Notes: generated by a model from the sequence alone, not told the origin. 64,000 bases of DNA from Bedellia somnulentella (GCA_963576735.1 OY755190.1:5573695-5637694); one strand, 5' to 3'. Counted from the stretch's first letter, positions 32,780-44,200 are shown. Numbers and translations: made by a program.

Positions 32780-33090
32780 TCAGGCCCAACACAAATGAAC
32801 CTATTCTAAAGTCGTATGCGTGGTAAATTTAGTAGGTTTTTAACAAGATATAATCATATAGGATTCAATTAGAATTAACGTGGACGAAGTCGCGTGTACA
32901 AGTTAGTTCTATAAAATACTTAAGGAAACAAATTTATTTAGAACAACCCTGTTCCATTTCATCACCATTAGTGATGTAAGTGTTTGTACACTGTACTTAC
33001 CTGATAAGGGTATGGGGATGAGTTTCCTCCTATAAGTGAGGAAACTCACATGACTAAGTTGACAGATTATTAGAAAAAACCGGCGAAACG
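32780..33090 (+). mobile_element. Old tRNA-derived SINE copy with a Helitron 3'-end fragment inside
   Basis: AGTCAGGCCCAACACAAATG, AAGTCGTATGCGTGGTAAAT and GAGGAAACTCACATGACTAA are diverged body landmarks. GTGGACGAAGTCGCGTG with GTTAGT at about 32880-32905 resembles a Helitron 3' end. Confidence 0.5.
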
Positions 33091-33339
33091 CATACCCTCA
33101 ACGTTAACTCAAATTGAACCCCCTATGATTATATTTTATATTAAATTGATATTTAAATCGTTTATTTTCACGGTAAATTATAGAGCCGAGTGGGTGTAAT
33201 TTAAAATATTGCATTGTGCTGTTTAACTACTTTCGTAAAACAGCGGTAAGGCGAAGGAAGCCCAAAACTCGAGAGGATTCAATCCCCAGTGTAAATAAAT
33301 TAATTGTAATAAAATAAGTTGTAAATCTTATACGCGGGT

Positions 33340-33620
33340 TAGCCGTTTCCATGGAACGCTTCTCCTCCGGAACCACTTGACAGATCTTAACCAAATTTCA
33401 CAGGCTGATAGCCACAAAGTACCTATAGGTTTTAATGAAAAAAAAAATCTAACTTTTTCTAACATCTAGAAGAAATTGCCAAAAACTTTTCCATAGACTT
33501 ACCATAGAGAAACTCATACGCTCACTTCCGCCGCTTCTTCGGAACGCTACTCCTCCTGAACTGCTTGACCGATCTTGATAAAATTTTTCAGACTGAACAA
33601 GAATATGATATATATTGTTT
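33340..33620. repeat. Diverged tandem repeat, period about 180 bp
   Basis: GGAACGCTTCTCCTCCGGAA / TTGACAGATCTTAACCAAAT at 33353 recurs as GGAACGCTACTCCTCCTGAA / TTGACCGATCTTGATAAAAT at about 33541. Confidence 0.55.
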
Positions 33621-33975
33621 TAGTTAAAAAAAAATTAAGAAGTACACACTCAAGATAAAAAAATCAAAAAACAAAATTTTCATTACAAATAAATAAAGAA
33701 TAAATAAAGGAAAGAAAAATTTCGACACAGGCGGGAATCGTTTTCTTTCCTTTATTTATTCTTTATTTATTAGTAATAATCCCCACATGAGGTTTTCATG
33801 AACAAAAAGATTTAAATTATGTGATAGTTAGGCGTTTTCAACATTTGCATTCTATCTGAAAAGGTAGACAAGTGGCCTTCCGAATTAGTTAAAAATTCGG
33901 AGGTAGGAAACGCAAACACTACTTAAAAGTGTAAAAGAAATAAAGGATAGAAGAATTTCGCACTGGCAGCCAATT

Positions 33976-34047
33976 GACACGGTGGCTCAGTTGGCAGAGC
34001 GTCGGGGCGTATACCCGAGGTCGCGGGTTCGATTCCCGCCTGTGTCG
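33976..34047 (+). other. tRNA-like sequence, array copy 1 (intact cloverleaf fold)
   Basis: The acceptor GACACGG pairs with CTGTGTC (one G-T), discriminator G. D arm GCTC/GAGC, anticodon arm TCGGG/CCCGA, T arm GCGGG-TTCGATT-CCCGC. A box TGGCTCAGTTGG and B box GGTTCGATTCC are consensus. Loop GCGTATA would read GTA (Tyr), but position 33 is C, not the near-universal T, and there is no intron as expected for tRNA-Tyr. Probably a pol III promoter/tRNA-derived SINE head rather than a working tRNA gene. Confidence 0.6.
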
Positions 34048-34286
34048 TAATTTTTCTTTCCTTTATTTATTCTTTATTTATTAGTAATAATCCCCACATG
34101 AGGTTTTCATGAACAAAAAGATTTAAATTATGTGATAGTTAGGCGTTTTCAACATTTGCATTCTATCTGAAAAGGTAGACAAGTGGCCTTCCGAATTAGT
34201 TAAAAATTCGGAGGTAGGAAACGCAAACACTACTTAAAAGTGTAAAAGAAATAAAGGATAGAAGAATTTCGCACTGGCAGCCAATT

Positions 34287-34315
34287 GACACGGTGGCTCA
34301 GTTGGCAGAGCGTCG
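34287..34315 (+). other. tRNA-like copy 2, 5' half (split by insertion)
   Basis: GACACGGTGGCTCAGTTGGC...GAGCGTCG, then broken at CGTCG by the 1376-bp element; the 3' half resumes at 35692. Confidence 0.8.
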
Positions 34316-35691
34316 CACTGTGGAAAACGGTAGAACAAGAGCATATCGAAAATACTTTTTACGAATATCATAATTTGTCTAATATGGTTATTTTATTTGG
34401 TTCTCTAATAATGTATAAATATACGTCTTATTTATATCATCGGTAACATAAACATACTAGGATTATTTCTAAACTTATCAAAGTATAAATAATATTAACA
34501 GAAACTTATAAAAAATAACATTCACATAATAATAAAAAAAAACATAATTATATTTAAAATAACTAACCTTTAAATAGTAACTAAATATTTAAAACAATAA
34601 ACTTTAATAAATGGGTTAACTACTAACAGACTCATGCGCAAAAGCACCCATGATGCCCGCCGCATTGCCCCGCTGGATCGCCACCGAGAGTCTTTGACTC
34701 AGGAAAGCACCAGCACGAGCATCATGGCCATGTTCGCGTAGCCTCCTGCCAATGTCCCTTATGAATGTAATGGCCTCGGAACCCCACACACCAGATGTCT
34801 CAAACGCCACCGGCACGAACAAGTAATTAGATTTAAGGGGCTCGTACTTCGCGTGCTTAAGCCTTGAAGCCGACTCTGCAGCAGCACCTGCTTGTCTGAT
34901 GGTCGAGGGCAGATGGGATGGAGCATAAGTGCTGACACACGTTGCATCCCAGATTAAGCACCTTCCTCTAATAATTGTACTATAATATTCATTACGTTTT
35001 TTCACAAAATTACACAAAATGACATTATTTTTCATGTGTAGAAAGTATATACAACATAGGAGTACCAAACTTATATCTTTGTGTACACGTATTTCAAAAC
35101 CATATTGTGAAAGAAATATTTGCTACAGATATGCAGTATCATACATTTTTGGAAAGCTTATTTCATGTTTATTAGAATACATGTCTTTGATTTCTAAAAA
35201 AGCGACAAATGTATCAGTAGGTACTTAAAAAGTGACATACCATATTTTTCACTGATTTATTTTTTTCGTCGAAGGTTTTCATTATTACCCACGTCTCCCC
35301 CGCACGCAATTTGTGTTAATTGATAGTCTAACTATTCTTTAACACAAGAAAAAAAAAATCAGCTGCGGATGTTTGCGGTTTTGGAAAATATCAGCAAGAA
35401 TGTTATAAAGGACGGAACAGAAAATCGGTATCTTTTGCGGTTTACCATCGTTCAAAATTAATTAATATTCATTGATAACGAGGGTATATTATCAAGTTTG
35501 CACTTATTTTGCGTAAGAAAAAAAAAACAAAAAAAAAAATTAAATTTTTTTTTTTAAAAAAAATTAGAAATTATACATTATTTGAATATCCACACCTTAC
35601 TGCATATATGTACCAAATTTCATCACTTTAGGACAAAAACTCATGAAGTTATATATTTTCGATCCGATACCGACCTGTCCTGCCCACAGTG
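34316..35691 (-). mobile_element. Transib-like DNA element (1376 bp) inside tRNA-like copy 2
   Basis: Ends CACTGTGG at 34316 and CCACAGTG at 35691, with a second match ATCGAAAATA about 25-30 bases in from each end. CGTCG on both sides (34311-34315, 35692-35696) is the 5-bp target duplication; removing element plus one CGTCG restores the 311-bp unit exactly. Transib elements have CAC-starting, RSS-heptamer-like termini and 5-bp GC-rich duplications. No RAG1-like transposase is visible, so it is nonautonomous. It contains a long A/T run near 35517-35570. Confidence 0.7.
34616..35068 (-). CDS. ORF with retroelement-associated nuclease-like C-terminal domain, probably a captured fragment
   Basis: 150 codons. 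Residues from about 33: RGRCLIWDATCVSTYAPSHL, then an Ala-rich helix, YLFVPVAFETSGVWG, IGRRLREHGHDARAG and FLSQRLSVAIQRGNAAGIMG. I recognise this as the C-terminal region of a family of reverse-transcriptase-bearing hypothetical proteins in many animals, normally preceded by an RPDG motif. RPDG plus WDxT and a later ET resemble a PD-(D/E)XK nuclease core. Here the RPDG part and everything upstream are absent; the first 30 residues (MVLLCCIYFLHMK...) look like random readthrough. GC content is far above the flanks, so it was coding recently or elsewhere. It is probably not a complete functional gene. Confidence 0.55.
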   Translation of the reverse strand: MVLLCCIYFLHMKNNVILCNFVKKRNEYYSTIIRGRCLIWDATCVSTYAPSHLPSTIRQAGAAAESASRLKHAKYEPLKSNYLFVPVAFETSGVWGSEAITFIRDIGRRLREHGHDARAGAFLSQRLSVAIQRGNAAGIMGAFAHESVSS

Positions 35692-35739
35692 CGTCGGGGC
35701 GTATACCCGAGGTCGCGGGTTCGATTCCCGCCTGTCTCG
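35692..35739 (+). other. tRNA-like copy 2, 3' half
   Basis: CGTCGGGGCGTATACCCGAG... with an intact B box. The acceptor 3' strand is mutated (CTGTCTC), breaking one pair. Confidence 0.8.
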
Positions 35740-35978
35740 AAATTTTTCTTTCCTTTATTTATTCTTTATTTATTAGTAATAATCCCCACATGTGGTTTTC
35801 ATGAACAAAAAGATTTAAATTATGTGATAGTTAGGCGTTTTCAACATTTGCATTCTATCTGAAAAAGTAGACAAGTGGCCTTCCGAATTAGTTAAAAATT
35901 CGGAGGTAGGAAACGCAAACACTACTTAAAAGTGTAAAAGAAATAAAGGATAGAAGAATTTCGCACTGGCAGCCAATT

Positions 35979-36050
35979 GACACGGTGGCTCAGTTGGCAG
36001 AGCGTCGGGGCGTATACCCGAGGTCGCGGGTTTTATTCCCGCCTGTGTCG
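35979..36050 (+). other. tRNA-like copy 3
   Basis: Same cloverleaf, but the T loop is TTTTATT, so the B box is damaged. Confidence 0.75.
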
Positions 36051-36680
36051 AAATTTTTCTTTCCTTTATTTATTCTTTATTTATTAGTAATAATCCCCAC
36101 ATGAGGTTTTCATGAACAAAAAGATTTAAATTATTTTCATTACAGTCAATGGGAAAAATGAACTGAAAATATAAAAAAGACATTCGATTTTTGTTAAACA
36201 AATGTTGAATTGAATGTCTTTCTTTAAGGAACAATAATTTGTAATAAAGATAGTTCAGTCGAGTCGAACATATCGCTCAGCTTTTTTTTTCAATTGCACA
36301 CTTGCATTGAAGTCCTAGTTAAATTTGTTAGTTTAAACCATTTTGAAAGAGTATGCTGGCTTGAGAGTAACCTGATTATCCGAGAATTGAGATAACCCCT
36401 TGCTTAGAATAGCGCGTTAAGCCATCGATCCCGAGTAATATCACGGTAGTAGTCGTTAGTCTGTGAACCCGCACTTGGACTGCGTGGTGGACTAAGGCCA
36501 CTTTTTAAAAAATTGTCACGATTTTATATCGTCTTTACATTGTCTTCTGCATACGTAATGCTGAGGCAGCACCGTTTCGCTGTGCAGAGGCCTTGCCTAC
36601 TAAAATATTATATTTGTATGTTTTTTCTTGTTTACTTTTGTTTTCTAGCTTAGAGAATTGAATAATGTGTTGTTTTTTAG

Positions 36681-37415
36681 GGTTCCGTAGCCAAATGGCA
36701 AAAACGGGACCCTTATAGATTCGTCATGTCTGTCTGTCCGTCCGTCCGTCCTTCCGTATGTCACAGCCAGTTTATTCCGAAACTATAAGAACTACATTAT
36801 TGAAAATTGGTACGTAGATGTATTCTGTAAACCGCATTAAGATTTTAAAATAAAATCTGAAAAAAAAAACAAAATTTTTAGGGTTCCCCATACATAGAAC
36901 TGAAACTCATTTTTTTTTTTTTCATCAAACCTATACGTGTGGGGTATCTATCAAAAGGTATTTGAAAATGATGTTGAGGTTTCTTATATCATTTTTTTCA
37001 AAACTGAATAGTTTGCGCGATAGACTTTTCCAAAGTGGTAAAATGTGTGTCCCCCCCGTAACTTCTAAAATATGGGCATGATAAAACTGAAAAAAATATA
37101 TGATGTGTATTACTATACAAACTACTAACGAAAATTGGTTTGAATGAGATCTAGCCAGTAGTTCTATTTTTAAACGTCATAAATCAAATTACTTACCTAA
37201 TTTATTAATTTCACTGAAATATATAACAATAATTTTACTATCCCAGGCCTTACGCAAAAAAAGTGAACCATTGTTTTCTTATAGTAAATCAGTGATATGT
37301 AAATAACATTTTAAACTAAACATTTTAAACTTGTATATTACTATGTTACCTACCTGCTGCTAGTGCTGCTACGGAACCTTTCATTAGCGAGTCCATCTCG
37401 CTCTTGGCCGCTTTT
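36681..37415 (+). mobile_element. Lepidopteran GGTTCCGTAG repeat element
   Basis: Starts AGGGTTCCGTAGCC, has a (CCGT)n run at 36735-36755, ends GCTACGGAACCTTTC followed by a GCGAGTCCATCTCGC hairpin and GGCCGCTTTTTT. Layout as in a repeat spread across Lepidoptera; the transposition class is unclear (short GGTTCCGTAGC inverted ends). Confidence 0.65.
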
Positions 37416-37597
37416 TTCTCTATTAATGTTATTTATGTTCTGTACAGCGAATAAATGTCTCTCTTTCTCTTTCATACGTGAATACGTATGTCGTCGTTTA
37501 GACATTTATATCGGAATATTTTTTTACTGCAATTAATAAAAGTATTTTTACCTAATATTCACTTTAATTAATGTCTAATCATTTTACTTTATTCAAG

Positions 37598-37735
37598 AAA
37601 GGTGCGGTGTGAAAGATGACATTATAAAAAAGATAGAAAAAGGAATGTCAAGATGTTTTGGGCACATGGAGAGGATGGGTGATAGTTAATTGGTAAAAGA
37701 GATTTATAGAGCCAATGTGGATGGTCATGGGTGAT
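37598..37735 (+). mobile_element. RTE-type LINE fragment
   Basis: AAAGGTGCGGTGTGAAAGAT to GAGCCAATGTGGATGG corresponds to the ERCGVKDDIVRKIEKGM...YRANV region of the copy at 48703. Confidence 0.65.
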
Positions 37736-38191
37736 TCAATTCTAAAGTAAAAAAAATGCAGACGCGCGTAAATTAAATTAGATAAGATAAAATTACGACA
37801 GAGTTTAATATTTATTTATTGATTAAAAAACTTAGCGAAACTTAAATTACGCCCACACTGAAATGACGCGTTTTTACATAGGAATGACGGAAAATAATTA
37901 GAAATCAATCCTTAAACTCTCTTTAATTGAATAAAAACTTAATAATACACAATAAATAAACAAACAATGTCTAAATTAAGATTATCTTAAAGTTGAATTC
38001 TAAAAGATGAAATTACAAGAATAAAAAAATATGAAATAATGTTACACGAAAATGACAACTATCTCACAGAAATGATTGTTTTTAGACGAGCCTTCGATAG
38101 GAACTATGTTTTATTAATCAGATAAGTATCGCTTAAAACTGGGGAATAACCATCACATTGATTACTTGAGTAAATTATTAAATAATATTAT

Positions 38192-38572
38192 TTAAAACAT
38201 AACATAACATAAACATAAACGTTCACGCCGAATATCCCCGAAGGGGTTGGCAGAGGTACTAATACTTCTGAACATCGTGTGACTTTGGCACCTGGTGTTC
38301 AGAGTACCCACGTTTTGCATGGACAGTGTACTCACGTGATAGGGGGCAAGCCTATCGCCGTTTTGTAGAATACACTGTCACATGACTAAGTACAACTCAG
38401 CCATGTGGGTTTCCTCACGATATTTTCCCTCACCGTTAACAACCATGATAAATTAACCACACATATGTCTTTAGAAAAGACAAATTGGTGTAGGCCTGAC
38501 CCAGGATTCGAACACTAGTCGCTTGCACGATAACCAAGTGTTCTACCCACTGGGCTATCACGGTTATCAAAA
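38192..38572 (-). mobile_element. tRNA-derived SINE (ATGTT-tail family), full length
   Basis: Left tail AACATAACATAACAT, body, joint, reverse B box GGATTCGAAC and A-box side CACTGGGCTATCACGG. Confidence 0.87.
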
Positions 38573-38677
38573 ATAACATATTTAAAACAGTATTACCAAA
38601 ACAGTATTAAGTATTACCAGTCTTTGCCATTAGAAAATATCCTCGTCAGAAGAATCATCGTTAGTAAGAGTAATTTT

Positions 38678-39025
38678 TCATTTAGCTGGAAATAAAGTTT
38701 TCGGTCCAGAACTGGTGAAAGGTTTTTCTGATGTAGTAACATTCAAAGAAGATGAAGAATCACACCAGCGGTAAAAGGATTTTCGCACATTTGAGAACTT
38801 ATTCACATCACATACCGAAGAGGATTCACTATTAAGATCATTTGCTAGGTGGTGAATCAGGTGATGATGGTTGGAGGAGGTGATGCTATCGGTGGTATTG
38901 GTAAAGATCGTTGCCATGGTAGTTGTGCTAGAAGTGCAACACGCTACTCTTTGCTTGCTCCGTATCTCTGCCCCTGTTTTACAGGCTTCTATGATGTGTA
39001 TACCATCGCAGAAAGACTGTAACAA
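38678..39025 (-). other. Unrecognised Ser/Thr-rich ORF (115 codons)
   Basis: Contains ACKTGAEIRSKQRVACC, a Thr/Ser run, NHHHLIHH and a Ser-rich end; after the stop the frame continues with acidic TNDDSSDEDIF. No domain recognised. It lies beside a SINE in repeat-rich DNA and may be the tail of a decayed transposon gene. Confidence 0.25.
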
Positions 39026-39904
39026 AACCTCTCAAATATTCACAAATTGGTTTTAATTTAAATGTATTTTATAGGGTAGATTAAGGTAGATTGCGCTTAG
39101 ATTTCAAAATAGATTTAAGTAGAAAAAATACGTTTTACTTCGCCCAAAATAATCATTTCTGGGTACAGAATAATTACTGTGTTTATGTTATTACACAGAA
39201 ATTGCATATACAGAAATGACGAATTAAAAGTTGGAACGGAGCCGATGCTCCATTTTTTGGTTAAATTAACAATTTAATGCAGGATTGTTTGTATGCAATC
39301 AAAAGTTAAAAAACTACATTAAATTTTTAAAAAAAACAGGTTTTCACTTACTCATTAGATTCTGAGTAGAAATGTCGCAGTAACTTTTTAACACCACAAT
39401 TTCAAAACTTTCTCTTACTTTTCGCAGAGCCGGTAAAATTTCACAACAAAAATAACATGATGTCAGCTGCAAAATGCTGCTATGAAAACTAATTTAGTTT
39501 GCGATAGATACTTTCTCATTTTTTACTCCAGTTTTACAATATACACAGGAATGTCGTTTTTTGGATACAGTAGCATTTGTTAAATTAAACAAAGTGTTAT
39601 TATAAGTCTTAAAATTTAAGAATTACAAGTATCTTTAAGTTTAACATTTTAACAATGTATAGATGGTAGATTTAAAATTTAAGTCTTGTTTTTATATTTT
39701 TAATTTATAAACTAGTTTGACTTAATGCGGCGTCGGATACATACACAGAACATGACGATATTTTTATTTTTAAGGGTTTTATTTTCTTATATATGATTAT
39801 TTACTGTACTTACTACAAGCATGTAACAATATTCATGTAAAAAATACGATGCACTATAGTCATTCTACTAAGAGTCACTTTTTTACTCAAAGAATAGAAA
39901 TACC

Positions 39905-40125
39905 CTCATGTTAGTAGAGGACGACCTCGGAGGACACATTTGGACCAAATAGCGAGTGTGCTCTAAAAGGCAAACGTCTAAAGTATGAAGAATAAAAGAC
40001 CATGTATGAGAAGATTGATGGATGCATACGAAGCTAGAGGTGTCTGTCAGGATCGTCGATATCGAAGTGCTGATCGATAGTCTCTGCTTGCCCCAATGGG
40101 AACTAATGGTGTGATTATATGAATG
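39905..40125 (+). mobile_element. RTE-type LINE 3' fragment
   Basis: GTAGAGGACGACCTCGGAGG (RGRPRRTHLDQI region) through AAGAATAAAAGACCATGTAT to CCCCAATGGGAACTAATGG and ATATGAATG. Confidence 0.78.
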
Positions 40126-40649
40126 TAATCACAGTCAAGATAAAGATGACTAAATAGGTGATGATTTATTTAATCGTGGATGGAAGCTATATTTATGTTT
40201 TTTTATTCCTTTGATCATGTATGTAATAGACACCTAGTATGTAAGTCTACGTATTTCAGCTACTGACTAAATAGTATCTTGTATCGTGTATGAATTATTT
40301 TAATTTATAAGGGATTAGCGTGTTTTAAAGGTTTAGTTATTACAAGTCCTTACTGCTTGGTGTTACTATAATCATTAACTACAGTGTAATTGTGTATTTA
40401 CATCTTTTAATAACATCGTGAACCCAACTGATTTCATTTCAATGCTTGTTGTGTTACGTGATCATATAAAGAATTGGAATAAGATGGAGAAGATGAATTG
40501 AAATAGATAATTTAACTACCTGTATCGTTATGCGCTAATGCGTTTTGAAATAGATGTTACGGAGTTCAAAAAATGCATGTGATTGAAAATTATGCTCTGT
40601 CATTATCATCATAGTAACAAAATAAAACAATCAGTGGAAATTATAAGAT

Positions 40650-40655
40650 TTTATT
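40650..40655 (-). terminator. Poly(A) signal of the cuticular protein gene
   Basis: AATAAA on the minus strand, about 160 bases past the stop codon at 40812. It is the nearest canonical signal. Confidence 0.6.
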
Positions 40656-40811
40656 AACTTTTTTTAAAAAAAAGATCTCTATAAACTCTACTGCATTGCA
40701 GTTCACAGTCGTTCTTTATATAGTAAACATTTTTTTTTCGATTTTCTTCAAGTTTTTATACAAATAGTCATAAATGAGCAGTCTAGGGCGTGCGAAGTCA
40801 GAGGTAGTGGT

Positions 40812-41221
40812 TTAGTGCCAGCCTCCCTGGTGGTGTCCGGCGCCCCAGGGTTCTTCAGGGGCGGAGGCGGCGGCGTGGGCGGCGGCGGCGTACTGTTGTA
40901 GATGGGCTGCACGGGCGTGTTGCACTTCAGGAGTGTCTACGACGTATTGTCCGTCGTGGGTGAGGTGGATGTGAGCTTGGGGTCCGGTCCACTTGCCGTA
41001 GCCGCCTCCGTAGCCGCCTTCGTAGCCGCCGGCGTAGCCTTGGTTGATGGGTCCTCCGTGGGCGATGGGTCCGGCGATGTAGGGAGCGCCGATGTGTCCC
41101 AGGGAGCCATGCGCGGCATGCGAGTGTGCGGCGAGGTGCGCGGCCTTCAGGTGCGCTACCTCGGGGGTGTCGATCACGCGCCCGTCGTGCGCCAGCGGAG
41201 CGGGGCCGTATTTGTGGAGAC
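40812..41221 (-). CDS. Cuticular protein, coding exon 3 (stop codon at 40812)
   Basis: Acceptor TTTCCAG before 41221. It encodes LHKYGPAPLAHDGRVIDTPEV, a Gly/Tyr linker, the third motif VVDTPEVQHARAAHLQQ and the terminus GAGHHQGGWH before TAA. Confidence 0.92.
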
Positions 41222-44200
41222 CTGGAAAGTGTGCCATTGTATTAAATTGTGAATATACTTGAATACCTAGGTTGGAATTTAAATACTTTGTGATATAGAC
41301 AAAAACACAATTTTGTATAATCAAGCACTTTACAGTATTAAAACAATCTTCAAAATCAACTTATTCTGAATTTTAAAAAACTACAAACTCACCAGCGCCA
41401 GGAGCACCATAGTGACCAGTTCCGGCAGCGTAGGGTTCAGCAGCCCCGTTCCAGCCGTGACCAGCTGGGGCCCAGGCCCCGTGAGAGCTGGAGGCCTGTG
41501 CTAGCGCGGCCAAGTGCTGGGCTTTAGCATGAGCTACTTCTGGGGTGTCCAGCAGGAATTTGCCGTCTGGGCTGAGCTGGACATGCGCTGGGGGACCAGC
41601 GTAGTAAGATGCATGCGCCAAGCACAAAGAGGCAGCCAAGATAATCTGGAACAAATACAATGTTATTCGAATTTTTATATTATCAAGATAAGTCCATTAA
41701 ATAGATAGTTGGGATAATTCATAGCTATGGTAAGTAGTTATGACTGTAACTTTAATTTTCAAGAAGGCTAATTAAATAGTATGTTTTAAATACTGTAACA
41801 AACACGCGACAAAAAACCCAGAAAATTAATTGTATAAAACATGATTGCATTCAAATCGATTCGATCAGAATAGTTAAAAGAGAAAATACTATCGTTATCG
41901 TTTGACAATGACCATGATTGGTGATTTGGAGCGTAAAACACGATTGCACGCCGCGAGCCATACTCCCTCAATCATTGTATTATTATGTTGGCTAACAAGC
42001 GATATTTGACCTTTTTGCGCGGAAAGAGCAATGGCATTAAGACATCAACCAATAACTATTACCAGAAATTGGCTCTAAATAGATAACTTGCACGCATTCT
42101 CACATACACATAATCACGGCCATAAATCCAAAAAAGTGGTAGCCAGAGCTTCAGAGCTAGAAACTCCTCAGCCACATTTGGAACTTGATAAGATGGTAGT
42201 AATGTGGTATCATTGGTGATGGGTCTCCGACCGCATCGCCCAAAAACCACTTAAAAAAGCCACATGCCCTTAGTCGCCTCTTACGATACCTGTCAGTAGA
42301 GAGGGATAGTGACATTCTAAGCTGGCACTACACGGCAAAGGCACTGTTTGCAATGTCAGATTGCATTGCAAAAACGCTAAGAAAGTGCATTGGCGTTGGA
42401 ATAATTGGATAATGATATAGGAACAGTAAACGGATTAATTAACAGCATGACATCTAACGTTCTGGCATGTGCCAATCTACTTTTTCATAAATGATGCTCC
42501 GCTTGCTCCGGTAAGCATCACAGGCACGAATTCATGTATAAATAAAGCGATAATATCTTTAAAATTATTGGGACTACACTGTTCGGTTTATTTTCATTCA
42601 GTTCATTTTCAGATATCAAAAAAACTTTAAACCTCCGATTGTTTGTTTTATTTTGGGTTTGTTTACAATTATTAAAAAATCGTCTGAACATCAAGTGATA
42701 CTCTACTACCTAAGGGAACAACAAAACCAAGAAACTAAAATTATGCCTTCTGTTTCAAAATGACTTAAATTGTTACACATAATGATGAACAAATTATTAG
42801 GTTCGTATTCCCATACGTTCTTTATAAAACAAATGACAATTAGAATTGAGTAAGTCCTAATATGATGAAAGACGTAAAATGACCACAAAACAAACATACG
42901 ATGGGTCACATACTGGTTCTCATAATTATAACATGCTAGTTAATGTCTAATGACTCGTTAAACTATCAACCTTGCGTTTTGTTCTAGAGCACGCGCAGCA
43001 TTGCAAATATATTGTTATGAAAACTGTTAAAACTTTTGTAATACAAAGATTTTATCTTTCTATTGTAACTGATTCGTTAACTAGATGTAAACTTTTAATT
43101 GTTTATATTTAGACGCACTGTAAATATTTTATTTTTATGTTGTAGTTATATATACTTTATTCTCAGTTAACTTTTAAATATTTTCGTTTTTGCTTTATGC
43201 GTTATTTCTTGCCAATACTGAAATAAATTATTTAATAGAGTTGTCACCAAACGTAAGCAAAAGGGATTCAAGTACGAAACATAAACTTGAAAATAGTCTC
43301 TGTTAACTTAAATTTATTGGCAACAAGAAACCAAAGCGTTGGCTGCGAAATTAAATGAGGAAGGAATATTCTTAACCGCCATAACTCAGCTAAAACAACT
43401 AAAAGAGAAAATGCTGCAACTGTTTCTTTATGCAAAAGAAGGCTGCCTACCTTATCTGCGTAACTGCTTGGCATTTACATGAAAATGTAATTTAAACTAA
43501 ATCTATATCAAAATTACCTAACCGTTGCAGGGCATGATATAACTGTGAAATATATCAAACATTGGGATTTCGAAAGATCGTTTAAGCTAGCTATACTGAC
43601 AGGTTGCCAGTTAGAGAGCTATGCCAAAGAAATGTTTTATTATGGCAGGTTAGCGGGAGAATGTCAGACACGTGGGTGCGGCGGCGGCGGCGGCGTGGAC
43701 TGAACTAATAAAGATGACAGATTAAACTATTTGCTCGGAAACCCTTAAATAACTTGAATTGATAACCGTTCACTCGTTGATTAACCGGTACAAGAGAATT
43801 TAAATACCGCAATTATACGGTGTCAACGGATATTTTGCTCGATCATATATTTTGTAAGATAAATACGGGTATTTATAACAGCATGTTGGCCAATTTCTTT
43901 ATGAAGTCTACTTTATTATAGGCTACTGTTATTAAGTAAACTTAATTTGTTTCTCGTTATCTTTTGAATCTTTAATATAGTGATAATTTTGTACTATTTC
44001 TTCGCAGAAAGAAATTTGTTCATTAATGTTTTTACATACGCCAAATACTAGACGCTTATTACAAAAATAAAATTAATACATTACAAAACAATGGGACTAA
44101 ATTAAATTCGTAATCATATTTTTTGCACTTAAATCCATCTTTGATCATGTAACTATTGAGGAACATCAGCTACTTCCTGTCATTGTAACTCACACATTTC

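Larger units (their letters stand above)
33688..36132 (+). repeat. Tandem tRNA-like 311-bp repeat block, flanked by 12-bp direct repeats
   Basis: ATTTTCATTACA occurs at 33676-33687 and 36133-36144. Between them: a 53-base inverted piece of the unit (33688-33740), three bodies each ending in a tRNA-like sequence (33976, 34287, 35979), and a final truncated body. Spacing 33976 to 34287 is 311; 34287 to 35979 is 311 plus the 1381 bases added by the insertion at 34316. Body landmarks: TTATTAGTAATAATCCCCAC, GATAGTTAGGCGTTTTCAAC, CGAATTAGTTAAAAATTCGG. The copies are nearly identical. Confidence 0.85.

Noticed and set aside
33976..34047. Functional tRNA-Tyr gene
   Set aside because: The cloverleaf is good, but position 33 is C, the Tyr intron is missing, the copies are in a tandem repeat block, and one T loop is mutated; a SINE/pol III repeat fits better.
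40902..41252. Plus-strand open frame across the cuticle exon
   Set aside because: Antisense shadow of the GC-rich minus-strand cuticular exon; the minus frame has the motifs and the splice sites.
41373..41660. A separate cuticle gene starting MYLFQ
   Set aside because: MYLFQ is read from the intron before the TTCCAG acceptor at 41646; the MKSM exon at 47281 gives a proper signal peptide and the donor at 41392 joins in phase to the next exon.
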